Shown piece by piece: positions 33,951 through 45,622 of a DNA stretch of 64,000 nucleotides. Position 1 is the stretch's first letter, and each line of letters starts with the position of its first letter. This DNA comes from Phialophora verrucosa. Taxonomy: Eukaryota; Ascomycota; Eurotiomycetes; Chaetothyriales; Herpotrichiellaceae. The stretch covers positions 434,001-498,000 of the forward strand of contig MSED01000008.1 of NCBI GenBank assembly GCA_002099365.1, in the 5' to 3' direction. Both the position numbers and the translations under genes were made by a program. The notes beneath the pieces were generated by a model. That model was not told the DNA's origin. It ran no database searches and saw nothing but the letters and a program-made list of their open reading frames with translations.

Positions 33951-35279
33951 ATGGGGTCTGTCGGGCTTGACGTCAACGGCATTGTCAACGGCAACGGCGA
34001 CATCAACCGCGAAATCAATGGCGACATCAGCGTGCCGGCCATGGGCAGCGCGCCTGCTGCTGTCTTGACCGGCCCGTATGGCGATGCGTACACGATTAAG
34101 GAACTCCCCACCGCGACGCCGGGAGTCCACGAGGCGCTCGTCCAGCTCGAGTACAGCGGCGTGTGCCATGGTGATGTGTACGCCCGGGATGGCGGCGGGC
34201 CTGCGCCCAAGGATCCGGTCCGCCCGCTGATCGGGGGTCACGAGGGCGTGGGCAGGATCGTCGCGCTGGGAAGTGGGAGCGGCAGTGAGGGTGAAGGATC
34301 CCATGCCTTCCGCGTCGGCGATGTCGTCGGCGTGGCGTGGAGAAGTCAAGTCTGCGGATCGTGTCAGGCATGCGCGGCCGGGTCGGAGAACCACTGCTTC
34401 GATCAGAAGGTGACTGGATCACACAGAGACGGGACTTTCCAGCGATATATCTCCTTCCCGACGTCGCAGCTGGTGCGCATCCCGCCGGGCGTGTCGTTAC
34501 CGAGCGTCTGTCCGATCCTGTGCGCCGGCGTGACGGCCTACTCGGCGCTGAAGCGCATGAATCCCAAGCCGGGCAAGTGGTGCACGATAGTCGGCGCGGC
34601 GGGCGGGCTGGGCCACTTGGCCATCCAGTACGCGAAGGCAATGGACCTGAATGTTCTGGCCATTGACGGGGGTTCGCCCGAGAAGGAAGACTTCTGTCGG
34701 AAGATGGGAGCCGACGTCTTTGTAGATTTCTCCAAGCCTGGCCTTGTGGAGACTATCGTTGCCAAAACTGACGGTGGCGCGGACTACATCCTCGTGCTGA
34801 GTCCGCATCAATCTTCTTACGAGTAAGTTTTCTCCTCTGGTAATTACCTGATCGATCGGCGCATGTGCTCTTGCTGACACACCATCCCACCAGTGCGGCC
34901 GGGGAATATGCACGGTTCGGGGCGCAGATCATGGCCATCGGGATCGGGAACCTACAGTAAGTACCACCACCCACAAAGATGTCCATGTCAACCCAACCTG
35001 TCACCGAGGGAGCGAACATTCACTGACTGTCTTCGCCACCTTAGCATGTCCCTTCGCCCTCTGCTCAAGAAGGACCTGATCGTCCGGTCGAACCAAACGG
35101 GAAGCAAGGCCGACATGAAAGAAGCGCTCGACTTTCTCGCTTCAGGAAGAGTGGTGCCAGAGTTGGAGATGGTCGATCTGAAGGAGATCAACGAAGCGCT
35201 GGACAGGATCCGCCAGGGAAAGGTCATGGGTAAGCTGGTTGCCAACCTGACGGGCTGCAAGACCGCGCCGAGACTATGA
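33951..35279 (+). CDS. Zinc-dependent alcohol dehydrogenase (MDR family, Adh1-like)
   Basis: Three exons, 33951..34822, 34894..34956 and 35045..35279 (introns 71 and 88 nt, both GTAAGT donors), give 389 aa. An unusual Asn/Gly-rich N-terminal extension (GLDVNGIVNGNGDINREINGD) precedes the usual start of the fold at ~residue 33. Catalytic-domain motifs: SGVCHGDVYARDG with the zinc-ligand Cys, GGHEGVGRIV with the ligand His, and the four structural-zinc cysteines in QVCGSCQACAAGSENHC (~135, 138, 141, 149). The Rossmann fold shows VGAAGGLGHLAIQYAKAM. The second exon is only 63 nt and restores GAQIMAIGIGN. It should oxidise a primary alcohol or reduce an aldehyde with NAD(H). It converges on an aldehyde dehydrogenase 0.6 kb away, suggesting linked steps. 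The stop codon lies in the first unit of a 26-bp tandem repeat. Confidence 0.92.
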
Positions 35280-35426
35280 TGAAGGGGAAGGTGGATGGAC
35301 TATGATGAAGGGGAAGGTGGATGGACTATGATGAAGGGGAAGGTGGATGGACTATGATGAAGGGGAAGGTGGATGGACTATGATGAAGGGGAAGGTGGAT
35401 GGACTATGATGAAGGGGAAGGTGGAT
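35275..35426. repeat. 26-bp minisatellite overlapping the ADH stop codon
   Basis: Six nearly perfect copies of a 26-bp purine-rich unit (core GAAGGGGAAGGTGGAT at 35281, 35307, 35333, 35359, 35385 and 35411). The first unit includes the ADH TGA, and the last diverges after GTGGATG. A short GGCATT hexamer run follows at ~35475-35497. Confidence 0.95.
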
Positions 35427-35580
35427 GCTCAAGCTCAGTCTCAGTCTCGGCCACAGTCCGACCCTAGAACCGCATTGGCATTGGCATTGGCATTGGGATG
35501 GTGTGGGGATCTCAGGAGCATTAGAGCATATACACGCATAGGAGACGCCGCAAGGGATAGCGCAGGCTGAAAGAAAGTGT

Positions 35581-35744
35581 GATACCCATGCACGTTCATT
35601 GGTATAAGATATTGAGCTCTGGAATGCCATTCATATTATTGGCACTAGAAGTCGAACTCTGAATGCCATACCCATTTATTGGTACTGGAAGTTGAACTCT
35701 GGAATGCCATACCCGTTATTGGTAGACTTTGAGCTTCTGGAATG
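35581..35744. repeat. 40-bp imperfect tandem repeat between ADH and ALDH
   Basis: Four imperfect units at 35581, 35621, 35661 and 35701, each built on GGAATGCCATACCC-n-TTATTGG-n-AAGTTGAACTCT, lie in the convergent 3' spacer. Units 2 and 3 are the most alike; unit 1 is the most diverged. Short AT-rich inverted motifs within the unit could fold in RNA. No coding role is seen. Confidence 0.8.
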
Positions 35745-35864
35745 GAAATGTTCATGCACATTCAACCATTCAAGTATTCATTGACCCACTCGTCCGTCCG
35801 TTCTAACGTTCCATCTATTCAAGCTTACGGCTTCCAATTCCAATTCCAGCTACAGCTTACATCT

Positions 35865-37727
35865 TTACATCCCATTCTGCATCTGTCCATTATGCCACGT
35901 ATTCACGGCCATACTGGTCGGGTCGGGGTTATATTTCATAAAGATGGTCTTCAGCTCCGTGTACGTGTTCAGGCCGTGCAGGGACAGTTCCTTGCCCATG
36001 CCGGACTGCTTCCAGCCCCCGATGGGCATGTCCACGGCCCGCACAGGGACCGAGCAGTTGATGCCCACGGCGCCGGCTTCGAGGGCCTTGGCGACACGCA
36101 CGGCGCGGTCGAAATTCGAGGTATACACGGAGGCTGTGGGCATGGGGGTGTCAGCCAGCACGAATATTTGGAGGGCCGAAAATGCACACAGGCGCACGCA
36201 GACGTGCGTGCAACCCATCGATGAAGGAGGGACAAGACAAGGCACCACCACTTACAGAATAAGCCAAAATCCGTACAATTGGCCTCGGCCAACACGTCGA
36301 CCTCATCCTTGAACGTGTTCACGATGACGACAGGACCGAATATCTCTTCCCGATACGCGGCACTCTCGGTGGGGACGTTCTTCAGGATGGTCGGCTCGAT
36401 GAAGGCGCCCGTTGTGCCGTGTCTCTTGCCGCCGTACACGAGGGTGCCGTCCTCGGCCCCCGCGTCGACCAAGCGCCGGATATGCGCCAGCTGGGCGTGA
36501 TCGCTCTGCGGGCCCTGGAAGGTGGTCGGATCGGCCGGGTCGCCGATGGTGACCTTGGCCATCAACGTCTTGAGCTTCTCGATGTACGCGTCCGCGATGG
36601 ACTCCTGGACCAGCACGCGGCTGTTGGCCTGGCAGTGCTGCCCGCTGTTGTGGTTGATGCTGTAGTGCGTGTACCGGGCGGCGGCGTCCAGGTCGGCGTC
36701 GGCGAAGATGATGGCGGGGCTCTTGCCGCCCAGTTCCAGCGATACGTTCTTCAGGTTCGAGTCGGCGGCCATGCGGAGGATCTTGCGGCCCGTGGCCACC
36801 GAGCCCGTGAAGGAGATCTTGCGGATCTTCATGTGCATGCCGATGGCGGAGCCGGTGGGGTCGCCGAAGCCTGAGACCACGTTGACCACGCCGGGCGGGA
36901 AGCCCGCTTCCCGCATCAGGCCCGCGAGGTGAAGCGAGCTGAGCGGCGCCTTTTCCGACGATTTCAGCACCACCGTGTTGCCGCAGATCAGCGCGGGCGC
37001 GACTTTGAACGCGAACATGATCATGGGGACCTACAATCGCACAGGGTCAGTGAGCCAGGCACGGTCAATGAGTCAGGGTACACCCCTCCCCCTTCGAACA
37101 AACATCTGCTCGACACGAATATCACGTACATTCCAAGGTATGATCAAGCCGACCACGCCATAAGGTTGGCGCACGCTGACGTTGAGAAAGTTGGGCGAGC
37201 TGAGACTCGACTCGCCCAGGACATGGTATCCACTGCCGGCGAAGTAATTGAACACGCCCACCAGGGCAGGAATGTCCATCTTCTTCAGCAACTCGACGGG
37301 CCTGCGAACAAAAACAAAACATTGGTCAGCACCGCCACCCTAGCGACCAGACCGACGTGTCTGACTTACTTGCCCATACACATCGAGTCCAGCTCGGCCA
37401 GCTGCTGGGCGTCCCTCAGCACGAGCTGCGCGAATTTGAACATATACATTGCCCGTTCGTGCGCGGCCAGGGCGCTCCAATGCGGGAACGCGGCCTCAGC
37501 GGCCTGGACGGCCAGGTCGACATCTTCCTTGGATGCTTCATGCACGGAGCAGATCTCTTGGTCGGTCGACGGGTTGGAGATGTTGAACGTCTTGCCGGTT
37601 TTGGATTCGACAAACTAACGCACACGCGTTCAGTAAGAATATTTCGCAACGGCAGGAGTCGATATAGTATATGTATACCTACTTCGTTGTTGATGAATAG
37701 TCTGGTTTCTATCGTGCTCGGCTTCAT
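35865..37727 (-). CDS. Aldehyde dehydrogenase (NAD(P)+-dependent)
   Basis: Five exons: 37727..37683, 37614..37370, 37301..37130, 37030..36256 and 36133..35865 (introns 68, 68, 99 and 122 nt) give 501 aa, the normal length for the family. Motifs: LFINNEFVESKTGKTFNISNPST at the N-terminus (built across intron 1), VGLIIPWNVPMIMFAFKVAPALICGNTVVLKSSE (across intron 3), FTGSVATGRKI, the general base Glu in VSLELGGKSP (~253), the catalytic Cys in NSGQHCQANSRVL (~287), EEIFGPVV, and MPIGGWKQSGMGKELSLHGL near the end. It is a cytosolic-type ALDH without a targeting peptide. It would oxidise an aldehyde, plausibly the ADH product, to the acid. The substrate is not predictable. Confidence 0.95.
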
Positions 37728-38389
37728 GTTGAACGTGCGTGTATGAGTGTCGATGTCCCTCTCTGACGTCCTCGGAGGCTGCTGACAGGGCTGGCTCGGA
37801 TCAGCTTCGGGCAACAGCTAGGTTCAGACAGGCAGGATATGCTATGCCAGCAGGGGCGCGGAGTTTGTCGTTATTGGCACATCACATCATGTACGAAGGT
37901 ACGGCGCATTGTCAGACTTGTAAGCCATGAGGGCCTGGGGAGCCGTGGCCCGGGGATAAGTAGGATAGGCTTCCGAAACAGTCAAATTCCGGCGGCCCCA
38001 CGAACGAACGTGGAAGTGGAGAAGAGAACCCGGTCAGCCTCGTGTGGCGGATCTGTTTCCGTCTCACGAAGCAGACTCCATCTGAGAAGAGGATCAAGTC
38101 GCGGATGGTTTGAAGACAACCTTATCGTCGGGGTGTTGCTCGGGCGCGGCATCAAGGGTGCTTTGCCGGTCGATAAGGATGCAAGACTCAGGACCAAGGG
38201 CCTCGCTTTCGTCCAAGGTATCTCAGCTCTATTTTCTTGAGGATACCATTCTCCCCGCAGAGCGTGTGTGTTGAAGTCATTCCTCCCATGAGAGCTTGTA
38301 TCCAGGGAACGCAGAAACGGAGTTCAATCCAGAACCAATCGCCATTGAACAGTCCTTTTCGCCCATCCGCCATGCACCGCGCAGTGGTA

Positions 38390-38567
38390 CAGTCCAGTCC
38401 GTGTACTAGTACGCTTGGAGTGCGTGAGTTCACAATGAGCGTGCACAGTCCCGTCCGTGTATTCGTACGCTTGTAGTTCGTGAGTTCACAATGAGCATCG
38501 CAGTCCCGTCCGTGTATTCGTACGAGTACGCCTGAAGTGCGCGAGTCCACAATGAACGTGCGCAGTC
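38390..38567. repeat. ~57-bp imperfect tandem repeat, three units
   Basis: Units start at 38390, 38446 and 38501, each beginning CAGTCC followed by GTCCGTGTA-n-CGTACG-n-GCGAGTTCACAATGAGC. Lengths are 56, 55 and 61 bp, and a partial fourth unit begins at 38562. Confidence 0.85.
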
Positions 38568-38982
38568 CAGTTTCGAAGTTGTGCTCTTAAACCCAGAGAA
38601 TATCCTAAGCCGACAGACACGACCATGTCTAGGAAATCCTTGCATTTCTCCGTGACATGACATGACGCCGGGGCCCGGGAAAGAGTGCTGCAAGGTGCTC
38701 TGAAACGCTGCTGACGCCTTGTCTTGTTTTACTCCGCCAACGCTCTGAATTGCTCCACACCTACACGTCCACGATATAGCGGGCATGCACATTCGCTCAA
38801 ATAGGAAATCTAGATATCTTGGCAATGGCAACATGGCTTCCAGTTGGACCGTGAAAGGATCTGGGTAGAGGACTTGTGCTGGAGTTTCCGTGCATTTGTA
38901 GGATGTTATCCATCTGGATTTGTCAGAACCATGGGACCAGGGCCAGGACTGTGAAAGGCCGTGTTCTATATAAGAAGTAGAA

Positions 38983-39078
38983 GGATATCTTCTCGGTCTT
39001 GAGAGGCCGGCGGCGTGACCTCCTTTCTAGACGGATATCTTCTCAGTCTTGAGAGCCGGCGGCGTGAGCTCCTCCCTA
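38983..39078. repeat. 50-bp direct repeat upstream of the SDR gene
   Basis: GGATATCTTCTC followed by GTCTTGAGAG and GCCGGCGGCGTGA occurs at 38983 and again at 39033. The two copies lie between the TATA-like element and the SDR start, so they may sit in the 5' leader. Confidence 0.85.
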
Positions 39079-39153
39079 TTGGAAGACGAATTACCACTGC
39101 GCTTGAACCTTGGCTGCACCTTGAATTTTACACAGCTATAATTTCCCGCCGAG

Positions 39154-40081
39154 ATGAGTCCGTTTGCCTCTAACCTGGCCGGCACCCATTTCTTGGTGAC
39201 CGGTAAGTCGACCCTTTCGTCGCTAGTAGCTCGACGTGGCTGACAATGACGCCACAAAAACATAGGCGGCTCCAAGGGTATCGGTCGGGACATGACCATG
39301 ACGCTTTTGGCTGAAGGGGCAAACGTCTCCTACTGTGCCCGCAACGTTACCAACGAAGAGTTTTCCTCGGTCGAGACCGCCGCCGGGGCCAAGGCCGTCG
39401 GCACCAAGGTTGACATCAGCGACCCCGAGGCCAGCAAGGCGTGGGTGGAGAAATCCAAGGCGACGTTTGGGAGGATCGACCATGTCATAGCGAATGGTGA
39501 GCATGATGATCGCCGGTCCCATCCACGTTCCACTTCACTGATTCTCTGTAGCGACCCCCAATTTCGCGGCACCAGACTTGGATTCCTGGAGGAAGAGTTT
39601 CGACGCCGACATTATCGGTCTGCTGGCGTTGATCGACGCCAGCCTGCCGCACCTCGAGGCCGCAGCGGCCGCGACCAAAAACGCGTCGATCGTGGTCATC
39701 AGTTCCCTGGCCGGGTTCGAGAGGCGCGTGCCCGAGGTCCCGTCGCCGTACACGGCGTTCAAGCGTGCCCAGGCCATCATTGCCCGGGACTACGTGCGCA
39801 AGATCGGACCCATGGGAATCCGCATCAACACCATCATCCCCGGAGCGATCGAAACGCCGTCCATCACGAAGCCCGACGGCACGGTCGAGCTCAGCACGTT
39901 CCAGGAGTCGATGAAGGACCACGAGGAGTTTTACCGCCAGTTTTTCGCCAGCACGCCGCTCCGTCGCGCCGGGAAGCCGGCAGAAATCTCCAACGCCGCC
40001 GTCTTTCTCGCCAGTCCTCTGGCCAGTTACATGACCGGCGCCGAATTGTTGATTGACGGAGGCGTGTCAATGTTTTTGTGA
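39154..40081 (+). CDS. Short-chain dehydrogenase/reductase (classical SDR)
   Basis: Three exons, 39154..39202, 39266..39496 and 39552..40081 (introns 63 and 55 nt), give 269 aa. The cofactor motif TGGSKGIG is assembled across the first intron (~16-23). NAT replaces the usual NAG in the VIANATPNF segment. The catalytic triad is complete: Ser in VVISSLAGF (~144-145), Tyr160 and Lys164 in SPYTAFKRAQ. The end is RRAGKPAEISNAAVFLASPLASYMTGAELLIDGG, the normal classical-SDR C-terminus. It resembles 3-oxoacyl-reductase/bacterial-type SDRs and probably uses NAD(P)H to interconvert an alcohol and a ketone. It lies tail-to-tail, 55 bp from the regulator gene. Confidence 0.93.
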
Positions 40082-40136
40082 CCCTTGGCGGGTTTGTCGT
40101 TGACGATTAGTTAGGCAAGAGCGGAGAGGGGTCCTC

Positions 40137-41677
40137 TCACCCGCCCCTTTTGTGGTCGACAGTAGAGAATACTTCGGAGAAAATAGAAGAACAAGGAACG
40201 GCAAAGGCAGTGTCAAACCAAAAGTGTCTTTGCAGCACGACCATAGCCTCTTCCCAAGTTGTGATGGGAAACACTGCGGCGGCCCGTCGGAGCATCGCCA
40301 GGTACCACGACTTTGTCGCGTCGTCGCCGGCTCCGAGCGCACCCATCGTGAGCTGCCAAAACGTCAGTTCCCGGCACGAGCATTCTTGCGTGTCGGGCTG
40401 CTGCATGATCGCCATGAGGTCAGATGCGGAGTCCGGGCGGCTCGGGTCGCTGTCGTGGTAGCTCGACAACATAAAATCCAGATATATGATCATCGCCAAC
40501 GCGATGGCCGTGAGAAAGGCCTCGCCTTGGACGTCTGTACTGATCACTTGGTTGACGGTGGCTAATCGGTCAATCATGTCGACGAGCTGTGGTTTCCCTG
40601 TAAATCTGTCACCCGTGTCTTGCAAATTGAACAGTTCCGAAGCGACGGCGAGAACCGTGTTCACCGCCTTGCCACCGCCGTCGGAGAACATGGACTGGAA
40701 AACGCCAGTGGTCTCAAAGACCTTGGCCAGTCGACTTTCATATCGAGTCTGAGAAAGCAGACCATGAACCGTTGTGCTGTTGAGAAGTTGTGGTCAGATA
40801 TTTGGCATTGGACGGGATGCAACAGTTACAAACATACCGTTTCACCGCGTTGAAAATCAAGTCTGGCTGCACATAGCGGCATGCTTCTCGAGATCGCATG
40901 GACATGATCCCCACGAGACCTGATATATGAACTCGCCACGCGTTTACGTCGCCCGAAATCACCTTTGATGTCGGCCGGAGTCAGCTGTATTCGTCTCGGA
41001 ATGGGCTAGGACACAACGGACCTCGCAGATAGTCAGTGTCAGGATCGCGGCAATGACTCCGTCGGTCAGCCCGGTCGAGGGGGTACTGTTTAGCCGCTGG
41101 TTGACCGACCGAATTGCACGCAGTCTGCAGACATGTGCCAGTGGCAGTGTCATGGTACTTCTTTGGTCCTTCTGCAAATCGTATACGCTAGCGGCCAAGC
41201 ACAGCGTGGCTTCGAACATGGCCGGCTCGGTCACAAAAGCCCACAATTCCCATTCTGTTGCCCGTTCGACTTTGGCAAAGGGTCCTGACGGGGCCAAAAC
41301 AGGTCGTACCGACATGTTGGCAACTGGAGCTCGGTGGTAGGGTTAGCGGAAGAACCTGAACAACAAACGTGGGGAGTGCGGTTCATGGACGGACAATATT
41401 TGATCAAGAACAAGCGCTCGCTTGTCAGCTTCTGCCGTTCAAACCAGGGCAGACCCAGATCGAAAATGGCGTCCTCACGGCTGCCATGAAATTGTAGAGG
41501 CTGATTGCCAGCCGCAGCTATCGAGTGTTTCCGCCGCTTGGCGTACGACTGGACCATCTGCAATCGCCGTCGCTTAAAATTGGCCTTGGTGGTGTGCCTG
41601 CGCACTGCCTTGGAGCCGATGTCATCGAGGGTCGGCCCCGTGGTCGTGACAAAGGTCAGTTGTGGACGGTGGTCCAT
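40137..41677 (-). CDS. Fungal-specific transcription-factor-like protein ('tachykinin family', no Zn cluster)
   Basis: Four exons: 41677..41395, 41323..41022, 40962..40838 and 40776..40137 (introns 71, 59 and 61 nt) give ~449 aa. It opens LTFVTTTGPTLDDIGSKAVRRHTTKANFKRRR, the N-terminal motif of ascomycete 'tachykinin family' proteins, which have the Fungal_trans_2/DUF3468 helical region but no Zn2Cys6 domain. Later blocks fit the family: WAFVTEPAMFEATLCLAASVYDL, ILTLTICEVISGDVNAWRVHISGLVGIMSMR (across intron 2) and SRLAKVFETTGVFQSMFS. The first junction (LIKY-F-ANMS) is the least certain because the donor is GTCCGT. Its position next to ADH, ALDH and SDR suggests a local regulator, but that is inference. 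Confidence 0.75.
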
Positions 41678-42977
41678 GTTCGATCCGGTCTCGCCCCTCG
41701 CAATGATGTTTGTGAGTGACCAAGATGGTCTCGAGACGGCTCAAAGACATGGCACGTTGGACGAGCGACGAGCAACAAAAATCCTGGTATTCGGCCCAGG
41801 AGAACCGAAATGGTGCGGGTGAAATACCCAATACTGACCGATTGCATGGCTCACGCCAAGAGATCTGATATTCCAAACTGGGTTTGGACTGCGAGCCGGT
41901 GGGTTGTCTTTCGGTGGAGATACTCGTAGGGCATCTTGCGAGGCCTCGGTTGTTCCGGGCAGCTCCGGGCAGCCCCGGGCATCCCTACGACACACAGCAC
42001 AACCCTAACAGGCACCTTGCATTACCCTGTAGTGCACACCTACTCGTACCGCAGTAGTAGTAGTTACTTCCCGTACTGTGGACGGGGGTCCTCGCCGGCC
42101 GCGATCCAGAACGACAACTGTTCTGCTACTGCCCCGCGCTCCGGACCTGTGTTTGCCCGCATTTGGTCTAGGTGCGTACTATTTTGGGGAGACAAAGCCA
42201 AGGTTGCTTGCTAAGGATGATCGTCACTGTCAGTGTGCATGATTCGCGCGGCGTGGCTTGGGCTGGCCACAGTCTTCTCTGGCGGTGGTGCTCGCGCAAG
42301 ATCTTCCATGCCTACCGATGGCCCACACATGCTAAAGTACTTGCTACTTTCGATGCTGAAAGTGATTTCCTGTTCTTTACTAGTGATTGTCAGGCTGAAA
42401 CAACTGGGTTTTCTACGTCAAGTGCTTGGTACTTCGTACACAGGACACCGTGATTACGTATTCCAGTGTCCCGATTCTGGAGTGATGAAGGGTGGGTTTT
42501 TGCGCTCTGCGTGGAGTGTCGCGTTGAGAAATTGATACACGAGGGACATGGTAGGATGTCTGGACCGTGACGGATTCGCACATTGTCGAGTAGAGTCCTG
42601 ATGTTGAAGGACGCGTTGGACCATCTTTCACGACTACTGTACTCCGGCAAAAGTCAAGGCGCAGCAAGACTGTGAGTCCATACCTCTCTGCATTATCTGT
42701 AGTATGGTATAGAATAGTCTTAGTTTTATGATTATCGTATGTCCGGACGATAGTCGTCAAGTCGTCAGTGACGAGGCCCCCTTTTTGGGCCGTCTTGGAG
42801 ATAGATCAGATCAGTTTTCCCGTTCCCATGCAACTCGCTTGCTGAAAAAACCACGAATAGAATGAAAAGAGATAGAATGGTAGAAAAAGAGGGTATCCAG
42901 CACAAAAACAAAGCCATTGGCCGTTTCCTCCTCCTCCGCTCGTGCTCCACTTCGAATCGAATGCGAATATGCACCAC
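41678..42977. other. Intergenic, no gene seen
   Basis: 1.3 kb upstream of the regulator and downstream of the four-TM protein. Overlapping short frames on both strands have no domain. A short CGGGCAGC-type direct repeat lies near 41955-41975. Confidence 0.5.
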
Positions 42978-43735
42978 TTAGTAATTCTGGGTTTGTGTCG
43001 AGTCCCGGAACTTCTCCTTGGAATCGCCCTGTCTCCATCTCCGTCCGCCGACCAATTCCCACACGGCCAGCGAGGCCACAGTAACCCCAAGGATGAACAA
43101 GGGGATGAGGTTCCATCTCCAGCCTCTCATCAGGCGCAGGTTGTTGTTGATTTTCGATCGGTCCGAGTCGCGCGCAAGTGGCAGATCCAGCACGGCGATG
43201 AACCAGTTCTCGGGCGTCCACTTGTCCAGCGGGTAGAACAGAGGTTCGGGATTGGCCGCGGCAACGGTGAGGTTGATGCTCTGGTCGTCGGTTTGGGCAG
43301 TCAGGACGAACGTGTAGATCAACGCCGCGAGGGTGAGCATCGCCGAAAGGACGGTCATGACCACCCAGAAGATGAAGATGCCGGAGTGGTTCGTTGCTTG
43401 TGTCTTAGTCGCCGTTAGCATCATATGCCCGCAAGGACCTGCTGCAAACATACCTTCCTGGTTCGCCTCCTCTCATACCAGATCGTAAGAAGTCCCAACC
43501 AACCGACCAGTACAAGAGCGGTGCCGGCGGCGCCGTTGCTGGTGTGGCCCTGATCGACGAGCAGTCCCTTGGGCTTGCCGTGGAGGTCAAATGCTCCGTT
43601 GGGCGCGTTGATGGTGAAGAATTTCCCTGCCCGGTCGTGGAGAAAGCCAACCATTGATCCGACAAAGGCCACTTCGATGACGGCGTCGACCATCAACACG
43701 GTCATGGCGACGTAGAGGGGTAGATAGTTCGACAT
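42978..43735 (-). CDS. Four-transmembrane protein, unknown function
   Basis: Two exons, 43735..43454 and 43403..42978 (50-nt intron, phase 0), give 235 aa. The upstream in-frame extension starts at GTG, so the ATG at 43735 is chosen. Four hydrophobic helices: LPLYVAMTVLMVDAVIEVAFVGSM (~5-29), AAGTALVLVGWLGLLTIWY (~70-90), IFIFWVVMTVLSAMLTLAALIYTFVL (~103-128) and LIPLFILGVTVASLAVWELVG (~193-213). A loop between TM1 and TM2 carries KFFTINAPNGAFDLHG; a larger loop between TM3 and TM4 has NPEPLFYPLDKWTPENWF. Both inside edges are basic (ERRRTRK, GGRRWRQ). The layout recalls small claudin/SUR7-like fungal membrane proteins but lacks their signature, so I assign no family. Confidence 0.8.
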
Positions 43736-45622
43736 GGTGACCGAGTGTGTGGTCTGCGAGACCGGTGAGTAGGCAATCGCGTTGGCTTGTGTCCTGGCAA
43801 AGGACGACACGGGTGAATGGCAAGAAGGTGAAGGTTGGAAAAGAATTAAAAAGGATGCGGAAACTAGTGATTCCTCTCAAGTGGCACGGTGAGATTATGG
43901 TAGTAGTCACTGTATATCAAGTCCGTTGCCTGGATGACTAACAACGCTTCAATGATCTGTGGCAAATCCCAAATGAAGTCAAGGTGGGGGAAGGAGCGTG
44001 CTTTATAAGACTGCTGGTGGGAGTTGAGTTTACGGCTGAAGAGGGATAGCATCAACAAAGCAAATTGCCTGGCACTCCACAGAAAGTCGACTTACCTGGT
44101 ACACGGACGAGTTGGCTTGGCCTCTCCATCTCGTGTTCAGCGGACTGGGGATGCATGTTGCTTTTCAGGCACGCACCGAATAGAATGCACGGGCCGGCTT
44201 CTGGGCAGGCTTCGGCCTACCTGATGCTGCAAGCTTCGGTGCTGCATTTGGCAGGTGATCAGGTTCAGCTCGTCGTCAGGCTCAGGCAGAGCCCTGGATG
44301 CGTTGTTATTTTGGAAGGGAAAAGTTCACTAGACGGAGCGTCGCTCAGGAATCAGGCCTTCACTGACCGGAACAAGCGAGCCTTCCAATCTTTTTAGAGT
44401 CTTGGCTGATTATCAAACGGGCAACGGCGCCGACGTGTCCGTCTCATTCTGGCTGTGCGGGCTGAACACGAGCGCAAGCCACGGAGGCAGCTTGTCACAA
44501 TTGTTTTTTCAGCACGTCCCAGAGTCGTCGAATGACACGGTGCCCTCTCCTGTCGGCTGCGGCGACTGAAAGAACATTCGCAGCCGTCAGTATGTGCCAT
44601 GTGTCGTATAAATCTATCAATGCCCTGCTGCCCGAATGAGGATGGAAAGGTAGCGGCGTCACACTGACTGTGCATTTCATGGCGACGAATGAGGCTGGAG
44701 CGGGAATTGCAAAGTGGCGGCACCTTAGTGCTTACCGGGTTACCTCGCATTCACCGGGCTGGGCGACGAAAGCCGAAACTAAGCAATTTTCGACTCAGCG
44801 TGGCGTCCTTGGCCCAGTCACCGTGAGTCGAAAGGCTGCTCAGCGAGGCTGTGATCCCGGCAAGCCACTCGATCGCCGCACTAGTGAACGCATTGCGCAT
44901 GGGGCCAATGGCGAAGCAGAGGCTAATGACGTTAACAAATCCCGGCCTTTACTGTACGAGTAGACCTCTTTTGCGCAGTGCTGCCAATTTTGGAGAGGCA
45001 TTATGACGCGACACTTTCCGGCTTCCAGATCACGGACTGGAGATCCTTCAGAGCGCCCAGTCCTCGGCTGCATGTCGCTGAGTACCCGGATGAGACGTGG
45101 GGATTGTAGAAGCGGAGTATCGTGTATGGTAGAACAGCCAAGAAGCTTACAATCCTGTCATGGGTTTGATCGAGTACTTGTACCCCGTAGAGCACATTGT
45201 CGCACTTTCCTCAGCACACGTTCGGTCGACGTCGTGGCGGAAGACTGCCGGACCAATTCACCGCTCAGCTGCGCAAGTTCCTCTGCTGACTCAAAGTCAC
45301 CTCGTAAACGCTGACATGAAAACGTATCCTCGAAAGATGCCAAGACAGGCAGTGGGAGCAGAGAGGGACTCACGACCCGTTTTGCACTATTCACATGTTC
45401 ACCTTCCGCAGAAAACATGTGCAATGTATGTATACCACGCCGACCTCGCTATGCTTATTGTGCAATGATGCCAGACAATGCAGAATGCCATGCTGTGCGA
45501 GCCACCGCCCGCACTCGCCACATCTATACACCATCAGGCTCAATCCTGCCCAAGTCATGACAATGTTCATGGTTCCTCATGGCCATTATGCATATCTCGT
45601 CCCGGATTTGGCTTCAAATCCT
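43736..45622. other. Intergenic, no gene seen
   Basis: 1.9 kb between the four-TM gene start and the phosphatase 3' end. Many short frames exist, none with a domain, good start context or splice logic. Confidence 0.5.

Larger units (their letters stand above)
37728..39153. other. Intergenic region with two tandem repeats
   Basis: 1.4 kb between divergent ALDH and SDR starts. It contains the repeats listed separately. A TCTATATAAG element at ~38965-38974 is a candidate TATA box ~180 bp before the SDR start codon. No gene seen. Confidence 0.55.
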
